Of a stretch of DNA of 64,000 nt, positions 21,033 through 34,900 are shown piece by piece. How positions within the stretch are numbered: the first letter of the stretch is position 1; every line of letters starts with the position of its first letter. Where the stretch lies: the NCBI GenBank assembly GCA_036768485.1, contig JAVLUZ010000015.1, positions 171,379 to 235,378 on the forward strand. Reading direction: 5' to 3'. The translations under genes were made by a program, and so were the position numbers. Source of the stretch: Mermis nigrescens (lineage: Eukaryota > Nematoda > Enoplea > Mermithida > Mermithidae). The notes under the pieces are model-generated. The model was not told where the DNA came from. It saw nothing but the letters and a program-made list of their open reading frames with translations, and did no database searches.

Positions 21033-24000
21033 CTAAATAAAACATTTTACTTTTTTTTATCCGGCAGACTTTTTCGGTCGTACAATGACTTTGCGGGACC
21101 GTCTTTGCACACGTAAATAGAAAGATTTTTGGGGGCGATGTCCGAAATTTAGTGTAAACAGGCAAGAATGTCAGTAATTTAAGGCACCAACATAAGGTTC
21201 AAATAATTTTTTGGAAAGGCAAGGTGCAGATATCGACTGATAAAAACTTTATTTCTAATGACAAATACGAGGTAAAAATATCCTGAAGTCACTTATTTTA
21301 CTTAAGAGAAGAGCGTTTCCTGCTCTTCGATGATGATGGACTTTGTTCTTATCACAAAGTTTCAAATTTTGTAGAATTGTTCAGTTTCCTGACTAAAAGT
21401 TTTAGGAATCATCCCTTCATAGCTAGACTGTTTCCCGGCATATGACTCCAAGGTATGCGCAATATATAATCAGGAATCATCTTACCAAAAAATTTCTATT
21501 TTCCATTTTTTTAAACCCATTTTTGTCTGAAATTCTATTTTTTTCTTGCGCTTCGCGCATATGTAAGCCACGCTAATAAATGACGGCACGTAAGTTTTCC
21601 AAATGATTCATATAACTTCTATATTCATACAACACCTCTAAAAATTTCAGTTTTTTGCGATTTTTATCGGTCTTCTTTTCCACTTTATTTAAAAAACGCC
21701 CCACTTAGACCTGCGATCATGAAAAGGCAAAAATTGTTTGTTTTGATAGCCAAATCGTATTACATACACAAGTAACAGTTCTCATTATCTACATATCGTG
21801 TCATTTACGATACCCATCACTATCAAGGCATTATGGATATTCCGCTTCTGGTCTTTCGAAAAAAGTCGGTTCCGGTTCCTAGAAAATTAAAATCTCGGTT
21901 ACGGTTCTGGTCCCGCTTCTTACGAAACTTGAAACCGACGGTTCGGTTCGGTTCCGGTTCTCAGACCTAGGGACCGGCGGCTCCGGTTCTCGGTTCCTAT
22001 TGTAAGTATATAAGCTAAGGCTTTATTAGTGTATGTGTGACTTTGTCAAAAGTAAATATAGAAAATTATTATACGAAAATCCAATGACAAAGCTTCAGCA
22101 ACGTACTATGCGACTTGAGAGTTTTTACGTCAAATTGTATTTTTTGAACCTCGTTCATTCGATCTACTTCACATTTTGCGGAAATAGACAAGTAGTATAT
22201 TTTTCCGAATTTAGGCGACGAAGCAATGAAACAAAATATTTAATGCTAGCTCCAAATTCATTAAAAAACTCTGTCGTATTAAATTCATTTCATCCTGACT
22301 AAATTTAATAAGAGGCATAGGCGGATCTAGGATTTTCCTAAGGAGGGAGGGGGTTGGTACCCCAACTTCTGAAAAAAGAGTCACAAATAGGCCAAGAAAT
22401 TTTCCCTTCATGTGCAAAATAGCGCTTTCTCAGCGTTTCTCGTTGCCCATTTTTATTCAAAATCACTTTCGACGATAATTTCCTCGGAAAATTTTGAAAT
22501 TTACGATAATTTTGAGCGAAAAATCTTCAAATTTCTTTGACTTTGACGAAAAATTGTGAACTCAGGCGAGAGAACGCTCAGAAGCTTGATTTACTGCTCA
22601 TTTCCTGTATTTGTAGCATTTGACGCGCAATGTCGAAAATTTTTAAAAGTCATGCTTGAACATAGAAGAAATCTATGTTGAAATAGTTTTTTTCTGCTCG
22701 TGAAATTGTTTTAAAAACAATTCTATGGGCAAAAAATGGCTTCCAGGAAAGTAAATAATTGTCATTAATGGGCACCGGAAAAAATTTGAGAAATTATGAT
22801 TACTGACGGCCAAAAATCATTTTTGTTCCAATTTCCACTTTAAAAGTTCATTAACTTTCAGTAAAAAACTATTAATTTATATATTGATTATATACATTGC
22901 AGTTATTATATTTAGGACCCCCGATTCTACATTTTCTATTCCGAATCAGTCGTGGCTTCCAGCTGTACTAAGCCATAAAAATCATGGATGTTCAAATTTG
23001 AAACATCTTTTTCTTGCCTAGATTGTGGCTAATGCGATGAATGTTCCCAACAGCACAAGCTTGATTTTCTAAAATTTCTTAAAATCGTGAATTACAAAAC
23101 AATATTTATATAAGAATTTAGGTCACGACACCAAGATCTGCGATCACACCATCGAATATCGCTTCCTTCTTAAGCTAATACTTTAATTAATTTTATGCAT
23201 TCCGTCTGTTCAGAGTTAATAGATCATCGAATTTCATTTATAAGATATGACAGAACAGAAAAAAATTTATTCGTCATCCGATTTAGGCTATTTATTTCGA
23301 GAGGAATTATAAAATTAATAAATAAATCATAAATGTATCAATGATATAATAATAATCTCAATTTATTTATTAATAACTAATTTAAAAGTAAAGCGAATAC
23401 GCTGAATTTTAATTGCTTAAGTTGGGTCCAAATCTACATTTGAGCTATAGAAACAATTTAACGATCAAATTTTGCCATTTGAATTCGTCAGTATTCTGAA
23501 ATATACCATTTATTTGGTTCCTCATAATTTCTAAGTGATTTCAAAGAAAATCTTAGAGTTTTGCAATTAATTACAAATGTTCTAGCCCCGGCCCGGAGCA
23601 AGCCTTGCCCCAACCCGGGACATAAGCCCCGGCACCGGGGCTTGGGGCATCCCTACTAAAAATGCAAAAATTAATTTAATCCTTCCCGAATTCCTAAGAT
23701 GTGCGTGCATTCCTAATCGAGACTGTAGTTTTACGGCCATTATTAAAAAATACTACGGACTTACGAATCCCAATTAGTCAATGACATCATGACGTAAAAT
23801 GAGGCTAGCATAAACATGGCGTGGAAAAAGGAATAATTGTAAACAACGCCTTCTTCTTCGTTGTCATAAACATTCATGCGGCCCTTTTCGGCATCGCCAT
23901 TCTTTGAACCTGCTCCATTTTCTTCAGTTGAACATTCTTAATTCAGAAAAAAACGAGAATGAAAAAGTTAGAGTAAGACAAAGGAATAAAGCACAATAAA

Positions 24001-26490
24001 GCATACTAGCACGAAAAAGCTAAGGGTACATGGAGCTATGAATATGGACACAACAAAGGGATAAATGGGGTCAGATAGGAGATACGACAAATTTTTTAGT
24101 TTTATCGAGCTACGATGGACACAACACTCTGAAATAGCACAAACCAGATCTTTTAGGGAAAAGGAAAATAGGAAAGAAATGTAATAAACATAACTCCTTC
24201 GAAAAACTCGAAATTATTCCTAAATTGTCAACCATTTTTGACGTAAACACCAACAAAAAATGTCATCTTTTCAAAAGAACAATTTACAGATGCATTTTTC
24301 AAATAAAATGCCGGTTTTTTAATAGATTTTTATGCGAGTAAACTTTTATTTTTATTTAATTTATAATTTATTATTTATCGTCAGACTCACTGTTTTTTGC
24401 ATAAAAACTTCGATTTTTTTGTACGATGGAAAATTAGCCAAAAATGCCAATACTTTGTGTAGAAAGTTAGACAAAGATCGCTCCAAGAATCTTTCTTCGA
24501 GCCTCAAAACCCTGATCCCTTACAGAAAAGGTGTTCTGACTATTCGATTTTAATAAATCTGGGGAGAGATAATTGTTATTTTCAGTCCACTTTTTGTGTA
24601 GAAGGATTATCGAAAACCCCTAGTCGAACAAATTGCTCAATTATGATCTTAGTGGATATTCAAATGCGTCCTAATAAATGTGAAAACTCATCTGAAAAGC
24701 CAGAGCACAATAAGGCAAAAATCATGCTAGCTTCTCGCAACTTGAGTTATTCTAATTCTAAATGTAAAATAATTTAGAAAAATTATATATACGTACATAA
24801 TCGCGCAAAACTGGACCTATTATGAACATTGCATACAAAAACACTTTATCACTTTGAATAAATGAGGAAACTATTATGCAACAGGGCAGGTGATCCCCAT
24901 TCTAATTCAGTCATCACCCACTCCCCAAAGGCTGATTTTTTTACCTCCAACCAATTTCTGGCAAAACATGCGTTTTTATTTCATTTTTACGTGCATTTTT
25001 GCCATTTTAGTCAAAATTAGGTCATTTACTCCCTCTTCTAGAAATGGCCGGCTATCCGTATCCGAAAATTTCGAATCGAGCCATCACAACTAAATACATA
25101 TGTATGGATAAAATAATGCTAATAAGAAGTAATTTAGCACGCATACATGAGACATAGTGAAAATTCGGAAAAGAAATCAAGAGCAGAAATCACATTTTCA
25201 GCTAATTTAAATTGATTGTATTTTGTTCAGAACTAATCCCCATTTCAAAGGAGAAAATGAGGCTTTTCCTCAATTTTCTATTCAAGCAAAGCACGCAAGC
25301 TCCAGCAGGCGTACGACATCAACTTCTCACTGTTAACACTTTCCGTTAATAAAGTACTTTCGGTGTTTCCGGACAACTTGTCGAATCCACTCGCGGATCT
25401 GATGCTGAAAACAATAAAGGGAATAATTTAACTATTCCAGAAAATGCAAAGATGAATAATGAATGAGACAAAATTTCGCGTCCATTTCTACTCGCTTTTG
25501 CAAAAGTTATCTTATCTGCTAAGAAAAATACTGAAATAATCGATCGGAAGTACTGTACATTATGTACATAACAAAATCAAACGAAACGAATTCAGCAGCG
25601 AAGATTTTATAATATGTAATATGTTAAGTACATAAGAACAAATAGATGAACAAAACTACACCAGTTCAATTCAGAAAGGCTCAAACCGTAATCCAAAAAT
25701 ACGTACCTGTTCTGAAAAGCAGCATACAAGGCAGAGATTTTTAGCAATTTGAAAAATTCAGTTTTTAATTCAAAATTTAAAAAAAACAATTCAGGAAATC
25801 GAGCTTTCAGTCATAAATTATTAAATCAAGCGCTAATTCGTTGCTATAAAAGAAGGACCACAGTGCAGATTGGTAGATTGGGCAGATTGGTAGATGGTCC
25901 TGAAACGGGCTAAGTGAAGTAGGACTGGGAACCCGAGATAAACGTGGTGCTCTAGAGGGGGCGTTTAAAATTTTTTTATGAGGTATAGAGTAAATTAGTG
26001 TAATGGACAAAAATTCTTTGTTTTAAAAGTGCTTATGCTCCTCGAGTTGTTGTATCATTCAAATACTCGAACCACTGCACACATGCACGCTGGGCGGAGA
26101 ACATATGGGTATCCCCCCTACAAGAACTTATGAGAAGCATACCACTCCTCAGGCCATTTTGGACCAATACCGATTGCTTTAGCCATGAAAAAGCGTCAAG
26201 TGACGCCTAACAGTGTAATTACAAGAACATTTACTCATTTTTAGAGCAATAGACTGTAAAAGTCATTCATTCAGACACTTTTCTTCCATTATTTTGTGTA
26301 CATTTGATTTTTCAGGTCATTCCACTGCCCTTATTGTTATTGTTTTCATGCAAATTTAAGCGTAAATATTCGTGAAAAGTAAAATACCACGGATTGAGCA
26401 CACTCATTTTTCCCAGGTTCAAGTGACCTTCACAGGCTTGCGTGGTTGCTCAGAATGCCCAGAACAGCAGTGCCACTTTTCAGGCGCACA

Positions 26491-26586
<96 letters not shown>

Positions 26587-29500
26587 TATGGTTATTCATA
26601 CAAATATCACTTTCATATATTTTACCCAAAATAATATATCTGTACTACAGTCTCGTGAATCACACCAATATGATGAAAAAATATGCAATCACATATCAAA
26701 ATAAATCGATTCAATTGTTTTGTGTTGGTCAACAACAATAAGCAACTACGTTGTTGGCTGGGCACTAATTCAATTATGTGGTTGGTCATGCTTTTCTAAA
26801 AACGGCTTAATTAACAAAGTGATTAGCATGTAATTGGCTAGCCAACAATTTTAAAAATGTTGTTGACTAAAAAAATCATACAGTCAACTGTGTGGTTGGA
26901 CATGTAAAACTAAAGAAAATGGACTAACCAACAGGAAAACATCGTGGTTGGCTACCAACCACGCAGACTTAGCATTAGACCGATGTTCATTTTACAAGTT
27001 TTAAAAAATTTTTGTCTATATTTTCGAATTTTTACGTTCTTCCCGAATTTTTTGCCTGGTTGGCCTTATTTTGCTTTGCGTGGTGCGTGGTTGGTCGACT
27101 CCCCAGCCTCAAGTCACTTGACCCTATGCACATGTATAATTAGAACAATCAAAATTTGGTGCAAAAACATAACTGATTTGGTGCAAAATTTAGTGCAAAA
27201 TTTTGAGCGATCTGGTGCGAAAATTGGCGCAAGAAATCCTGAATTAAGTACATAATTTGTAGGCTTTAATCAGAAAAATTTGTTAAATGCAATTACACTG
27301 TAAATTTTGATATTTTTGAACAACACTTCTTTTCTAAGATCGCTTAATAGCAATTTGCACTGCGGAAATGAACGTTCCACGTCCACTGAAATTAAAGGAG
27401 CATTTAAATCATTAGTCGAATAGTAAAATTTCCTGACTTCTTTCTGCGACAAAAGTCTCAACATTGGAATTTTTCCCCAGCTAGGTGCGAACTCTTAATG
27501 AGCGAATCCGTCCAAACACTTCGAAGCATTGCCAAACATTTTCCACAGCTCCCACTGAGTCAAACTTTGAGTTTCAAGCAGGGTTGCCAAGTTTGGGGCT
27601 TTCCCCCATTTCGGGAATTTTTTGAGGCCGTTGGACGCATTTTTTAGCGACTGAAGTTTTTTTGCGCCTATGCATAACCATTGGTTGGGGGGTTTTTCAG
27701 GCATTTTGAGGTAAGAATTGGGGTTTTTTCGACACAGGCACTTGACAACCCTGGTTTCAAGCTGCTATATTGCCGCCGGTAAAAAGTTTATTAGTAGCTA
27801 CGTCAAATAGTTCGCATTTTAGAACACGAGTCTTTAACAAAAGCACTGCTTTCAGGACTGAAGCTGTCGTCATTTGCCAAGAAATTCAAAAACGACTCGA
27901 TCTTCGAATAATTTTTTACAATAGAAAACAGCACACTCGATCCACGCTCGTCTATTTCGTTGTCTTGGTCATTTGTAAGAGTTTCAACTTGATTTTCCTT
28001 CAATTTGGTGCGAAATTTAACAACTGAGCGAATTTATTGCATTTGATGCGAAAAAGTCAAATTCGGTGCAATTCGGTTCACAAAAAATGCTAGTTGAGTG
28101 CTAAAAATGAATTTTTTGACGTTTCTCAACATCCTGAACCTCATTGAAGGTTTAAAAGAATTTGGTGCAGCACCAAATTTTGATCGCTCTAGTCATAATA
28201 GGTTAAGAGTCAAGACAACCAATTATTTTAGGGCTACATTCCGGTTTCCTTTTGCAGGCACCCAGTTCAAAATGTCATACTGAGCGAGTACGTTAAGGAA
28301 TAAAACAGATAAAAGTTTCTATTTCGTGTTGTCAGGTAATTTTTGTACAGGATCTCTTGCACCTTTACAAAACCTTACAACAGCAAAATTGAACAGTGTT
28401 TCTTCCGACCAACATATTTCGAGCATTTTCCAAAAAAACGCCTATTTTTCTCCGTTGCTGTTGACCTTAATTTTGCCATATTTTATCCGCAGAAATTTCT
28501 TCTTCTAGGATGGTCAACAATAACTCCCCACGTTCACGTCGGGTCGATATCCAAATTTTCGTGAATTTGTAGTTGTGATAAAACAATATACGAGACAAAT
28601 TTATCAATAAGTAAGAGCCGTAAAATGTTGTTTCCATCGTTTTCAAATTGAATTTGCGTATTCCCAACAGTATGATTAAGATCATAAAACGGAACAAAAA
28701 ATTATAAAATGGCATGATTCGCTAATTTTATCGTCTTAAAGTAATGAATTAGAACAAGGGGTTTCAACTGCATTCATGAAAAGCGCTGAAATATTGTGGC
28801 TCATTTAAGCTTCTAAATCAACGTTGTAATTTTATACAATTAAACAAACAACACAGTAATTAACCAAACACTATACAGGTGTGAAGCACTCTTGAATCCA
28901 GGTTTTGCATTCTAAAACTCGATTTTAAATTTTGTAAAAAATTTCAATTACAAAACATACTAAATTTAACCTTAAGCTTTAGAAGTTTTGGCATTTTTAC
29001 TAGTTTTGACCAGTGTTTTTTTTGTATTCGGCAACAATTTTTCCCGATGTACAAAGACTTTTAAGGACCGTCTTTGTATATGTACAAAGATTTTTGAGAA
29101 GACAAAAACTGTAGAAAGGTGTAAAATTCCTGAAAAATTTCGGCGCAAGCGCCGAAATCAGTAATTATTTGTCGTATACATATTTAAAATGGCAGAATTT
29201 GCATTTAGAATGTAAATAAGAGTTTTTCGGCGCTTCGCGCCATTTTGAGACAATTTTTAGTAATTTTTGGCGTCAAAACCCCATAAATTAGCTAAAAGAC
29301 ACTAGCAAAGGTCGAAAAACACTGTTTTACCACACTGAAATCACTACTGTACCATATTATAGTACACAAAAATTTCTATGTGCAAAATGTAAAAAGAATT
29401 TTGGGGACCATCTGTGTACATGTACAAACGGACCTTGTATAAAAAATGGTTTTGACCCTAGAAGTGTATTAACATGTAAAAAAACACTAAAGCCTTTATG

Positions 29501-31963
29501 ACAGCGGAAGCCGCTGCCAAATAGAAAAAGTATGACTCCACCTTGAATAAAGTATGCAAGCCAGCCAAATGAACATGCCTACAATGGAATCAGCCGAAAT
29601 CGAAGCATTAGCTTTACGTGCTTGTCCAGGTGCGACGGTAGTTGTGCCGTTTCCAGTTGAATAAAAAATGGAAAGCAAGCTAGGGTTACATTCTCTATCT
29701 TGAAGAATTAAATTAATATCCGAGTGCAGCATTACATTTAATCAGAATAACTAATGTCTATTATATAAAACCCTTTTCATGATAACTGAAAAGCAATTTT
29801 CAACGATGAAATAAGAATGACCATATGAGTGATTTCTAAGTAATCTGCATAAATTTAAAAAAATTCTCAAAAAAATTTCAAGTGCCCATTGACTGCTACT
29901 TTAAGCATCACGATTGCTGATTCCGTCAGTTTAAATTGCTTTTGTAGTCGATCTAAATATTCAAATAGAAATACATATATAAATATAAAAATATATTCAA
30001 ATATAAAAATATCTAAATATCTTGCCATCTACTCAGAAGACTTGCTGGAATAGTCTAGCAAATATAAAACAAAAAAGAATGCAAGATGCAAAAAAGGATA
30101 TTGTTGCATCCATGTAAACGCTCAAAATTGCCAGGGTCAAGTGATCAGACGTGAACAGCATGGGAATTCTTAGGGTGGGCCGAAAAATTCTCTAAAGAGC
30201 CTTTCTGGCTCAAAACGGTGGATGCGCGTCAAAAAGATCATTTTTTGCATTTCTGCTTTCTAGAACACACGAGCACGAAAAATTTCGGAAAAAATCGAGT
30301 AAATTAAGCTAAATATAGTCAAAAAATGAAAACCTATACGGCGCGAAGCGCTGAAAATTTGGCGTTTCAGCAAGCTAGTTAAAAACGCTCAAACGGTACT
30401 TTTCTACGAATTTTGTGTAAAATCGCAATTCTAAAGGGGCAGTGAATTTATTAAATTTGTTAAAATTAAATTGAAATTTGCTGAATTTGCTGCGCTTGAT
30501 AAAATTTGTTACACTGTCGATCACTAAAGTACGTTCCCGGATTTTCGTAAGGAAGCAGTAACCAGACTTTTCCCCAGAACGTCGAAAGTAGTATCAAAAA
30601 CTCGCTTTTTTTCAAACTCAAATTCTGCGGATTATAAAATATCGCTTGAATGATGACTCTATAAGTCTATCTATTATTCATATTCATGCACCTGGAGCAA
30701 TAATGAAACTATTGAAAAAATTTGTGGCGAGGTGCTGAAAATTTTTACGACCATTTACTGAAAACTGTCGAAAAAGGCACGTTTCAGCATCGGAAATCCT
30801 TGCAAGTTAAAAAATCATGATTGTCTTTTAGAGGACTTCTGGCATCAAAATGTAATCTTCAGGTTGCCAACTAAACCAGCATATTGAGAGCAACAAATTA
30901 TAGCCAAAAATCATAAAAAATGCATACCAATGCTCTTACCAACTATGTAGGACTGATGAGGATTCATCCTTGTTCGTTTAATTAAGTAGAAAAATAGCAG
31001 CTAGCTGAGTCACGCAGATAAGAAGTGTTTCTATGTATGTTTTAAATGTTATAAAAATTCTACAGCATTCTGGGATTCATCAGTACGAATTTTTTTAGCA
31101 GCTAGCTGAGCTGAGCAGAAAGGAGCTAGGCACATACATAAGTACCTCTCATTTATACTGGATATTTGGAAATAGAAATGTATCCATAGTTGTTTTTCGA
31201 TCAAAAACGCATCCTGGAGCAGAACCTGCACTTAGTGCAACCATGCTACTTTTTATGAGTCTTTCCGTTGTTGGACGATGAAATTTTTAGTCTCAAATTA
31301 TGAACAGTTTTTAAGACTGATTCTCCAAAAATAAAAATATTTCGAAAGCAATAAATTTTATTCAAAAAACGAGTCGTTTTTACTAGAGTCGTGCTTTTTC
31401 TTCAATGTTTTTTTTGTAAAAGCATGTCCGTTTTTGCTTAAGACTATATAAAAGGCTTCACATGGCTGCCTTATGACGTGTGGTTATCATTTACTAATAA
31501 CAACCCGTAATATTGATCAAAAATATATTAGCCTAACTGCAGCTTGTTAACTAGGACTATTTTTGTGAAAAGTACCTAATAAATGTCTCATTCCCTTTCT
31601 GAAAATGATTTGCCTTACAGCCGTATTTATACCAATTTCTCTTTCAGGACCAACCATGTCTGCATTTTGCAGACTTTATCATCTTTCAAAGCATTGGAAA
31701 AACCTTAATCATTTTTGTGAAAGTTACCTGCATGTACTATAGTATGTATGTTCTGGCATACTTAGTATATAGTATGTACCTTCGTACAGATAACACGAAT
31801 CTGGTATAGACTTGTAAGGGATAATTCTACATACTCAATTAAAATATTAGGAATCCTAGGATGTCATCAATACGACACAAAACGACAAAAGAAAAAAAGG
31901 AAAGAAAGAAAGGAAAGAAAAAATATACATATCAGTGAAGAAAATATAGAAAAATATAATACC

Positions 31964-31996
<33 letters not shown>

Positions 31997-34900
31997 TAAT
32001 AATAATAATAATAGCAATAATAATGGTAAATGAATAAATTAATAAAAAGAACAAAAAAGTGTAAAAGCGAAGCACGCTATTAGTGTGGAAGAAACAAAAA
32101 GACGCAATAGCACACATGTACCTGAAAAAATTGTATTTCACGCGCAGGGCAATCACAAGCATATATGCATATAAGGGGATGAAGAAGGTATTACTCCCCG
32201 CTAAAGGGTAAGCCAGATTTGTACTGTCCGAAGATTTTGAGCTGACAATGTTTTTTGCATCATTTTTGACGTCGAAAGCAGTAAAAATGTCAAATTTTCT
32301 CGATTAGTACTTTTACGTAGTTTTTACTCAAAAAGCACCTAAAATCGATCTATTTCTGTATTTTTTTAGTATTAAAAGTGATATAATGCAGCCAAAATCG
32401 ATTAAAATGCTTCAAAAATGCGATATTACCACGAAAAAACGTTTTATAGGCTATTTTGACCATTGTGGTCGTCTAAACAGCAGGAAAATCGTGTGCGTTA
32501 AATTTACTGTTTTGGATTTCTGCCAACCCTGACTTTGTGCACCTATGATCACAAGAAAACGATTTATTATTTAAGCTCGTCAAAAAAGATGACTATTCAG
32601 AGCAAAGTAATTGTAACAATTAAAGATGAGAAGATATAGACCAGTCGGTCATTCCATAACTCACTCGGATTATTGGACATCGCCGACCATGTCAGGTACA
32701 TCACGTACATGGTCAAAAAACTGGCTTGTAATAGTCCAGAATTGTTATTAGCCGCTTGAATTTTCGGAAACACCGACAAAATCGAAGCAAGGATGCAAAA
32801 TACGAGATTGATAGAAATGAAAAATTTATGCAATGAACAACCATCGGGCTATGAGAAAAAGGCAACTGTTGATTAAATTAAACTCATGTAGACTTGTCAT
32901 CTTATCAAATACCTTTGTATAATATACGTAGAACAGAACAACCCATGCGATCGACAAAGCGTAAAAAATCATCGTAACGCCACATAATGCTAGAAAATAA
33001 AATACAAAAGTAAAACAGAGACTACACAGAGATCATCACCACACAACCATAATTTTTAGAAAGACTTAGTTTTGCTCTTCGGACAAACGGCTAGTGGTCC
33101 CACCATATACGCACAGCATGGAGATTTTAGGCGGTTGGGGTTGATAAAATTTGTTCTGAACTGTTTTTTGGGCTCAAAAACGATGGATATGCGTTAAAAA
33201 ACCATTTTTTGGCGTACCTAATGATAGTTTTCCATTTTAGAATCATAAAAGATTTTAAAAATTTGCGAAAAAATTAAAAGAATGGAGTAAATTGAACAAA
33301 ATATTGTTGAAAAGGGAGTATAAGAAGCGAAACGCCAAGAAGATTACACTTTTGACTCAAAAGATCGCGAAAATGCTTCAAACATCACTTTTTCTATGAA
33401 TTTCCTGGAAAATCAAAAACTCTGGTGCGGGGAGGGGTTAAAAATGTCTGGATACAATTAAATCTTACCCTTACAAAAAATATGGCAACGGTAAAGAAAA
33501 AGTGATTTAACTCTACTAAAATATTTAGCATTTTTATTTTTCACTTTAAAGCACATATTTTAAATGCAGCGAGCATAAACAATGTGCTTTAAGGCACAAC
33601 ACGAGTTTTAAATGTCCTTGCTGATTCATAAGCTTATTGTTTCTACTCTATGCTCCGAAACAAATATGTAACAAACAAAAATGCAGCTTTAAATCAATGA
33701 GATTTTTTAATAGGGAGCTTAAAACCCAATTGGCATTACCTGCAAAAAATATGACCAAGAAAGGGGTTTCCGCACATGACTAGTCTCAGAGTAAGCTACA
33801 TTATTTGGAAGAAAGCATGTCGACAGAAAAGTCAAAACTTTTTATAAGACTGTTTTTACAACTAAGTCGTTAAGCAATAGGCGCCATATCTTTCCTTACA
33901 AACTGTTCCCACGAAATGAAAATTTTTGAAAGATTGCAAATGCATACTGTAGAACAGTGTTTTGCACGGGCCTCTTTGCACCGTGCAAAAAACCTCCAAA
34001 AATCCTTTTGCACGACCGAAAATTTTTTTAACTGTGTATATGTATGCAAAAATTTTGCAAGCTTAGCGCGGTAGGATTAAATACTGTTTTAACTATAATG
34101 TCTTTTACACCATCTTCACATTTAAAAAATCGCCATTTACTGACTCTACAGCCAAAAATCTATTGTATTTTTGATTTTTTGTACTTGAATTTAATTCCAA
34201 ACTTCTACAAACGCTAGTTTCTCAGTCCTTTCCATAAACAAACATAGCTCTTGCCAATTTTATATTTAAGTCTCAAGTTTTTAAAAATAACAATTTATTT
34301 TACGAGCGAGTCTAATATTGAAAATTACACTAGTCTTGATTTTCTCAATTTAATCAAAAGATCTGATTAAAATTTGGAAATGTTAATGGCACCATTCGTA
34401 ATAACTTGGAGGTACTACCACGGTTTTTTTGTATTCGGCAAAGATTTTTCGCGATGTACAAAGACTTTTGGGGACCGTCTTTGTACATGTACAAAGATTT
34501 TTTGGATGACAAAAACTGCAAAAAGGTTCGAAATTCGCAAAAATTCTCGGCGCTCCGCGCCGAAATGAGCAATTGAGTGTTCTATATATCTTTATAATTT
34601 CAGAAATTGCATTTTGAAAGGAAAAATGCCAAATTTTTGGAGCTTCGCGCCGTTTTGAGACGATTATTACTGATTTTTGCCCTCAGAAACCTAGAAATTG
34701 CTGAAATACGTAACCAAAGGTCGAACAACTCTGTTTTTGCAACACTAAAATCGCTACTGTACCATATTATAGTACCCAAAAATTTGTATGTGCGAAATGT
34801 ACAAAGACGTTTAGGGACCATCTTTGTACATGTACATACGGATTTTGTACAAAAAAACTGGGTACTACTGCTGTGATATCAAAACCTCAGTAATAATTGT

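Larger units (their letters stand above)
27150..28190 (-). mobile_element. Decayed hAT element carrying a transposase remnant
   Basis: Opposed terminal-like phrases AATCAAAATTTGGTGC (about 27148) and GCACCAAATTTTGAT (about 28167-28181), with GGTGCRAAA phrases repeated inside both ends. On the minus strand a transposase C-terminus is readable (27270-27464). A target duplication for the outer element was not found, and the exact ends are uncertain. It is interrupted by the 175-bp MITE at 27579-27753. Confidence 0.6.
25405..29541. other. SERINC intron 8 content
   Basis: Contains family H copy 2 (26085-26400), a (TA)46 tract, a decayed hAT element with transposase remnant (about 27150-28190) holding a MITE, and family A copy 29011-29448. 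25405-26084 and 28191-29010 are AT-rich with nothing recognised. A GTTGGC-rich block at 26725-26960 repeats GTGGTTGG and its complement and may be decayed element ends. Confidence 0.6.
29699..32664. other. SERINC intron 7 content
   Basis: Holds a family B copy (30150-30450), an (AAT)n tract (31964-32025) and family D copy 32160-32547. 30450-31960 is AT-rich with no recognised feature. Confidence 0.55.

Noticed and set aside
23588..23660. CCCCGG-rich block ending GGGGCATCCCTA as a complete mini element
   Set aside because: The two sides do not form matching ends and the flanking octamers differ; probably one terminus of a lost element.
26372..26741. Three overlapping Ile-Tyr-rich open frames
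   Set aside because: They are translations of the (TA)46 tract.
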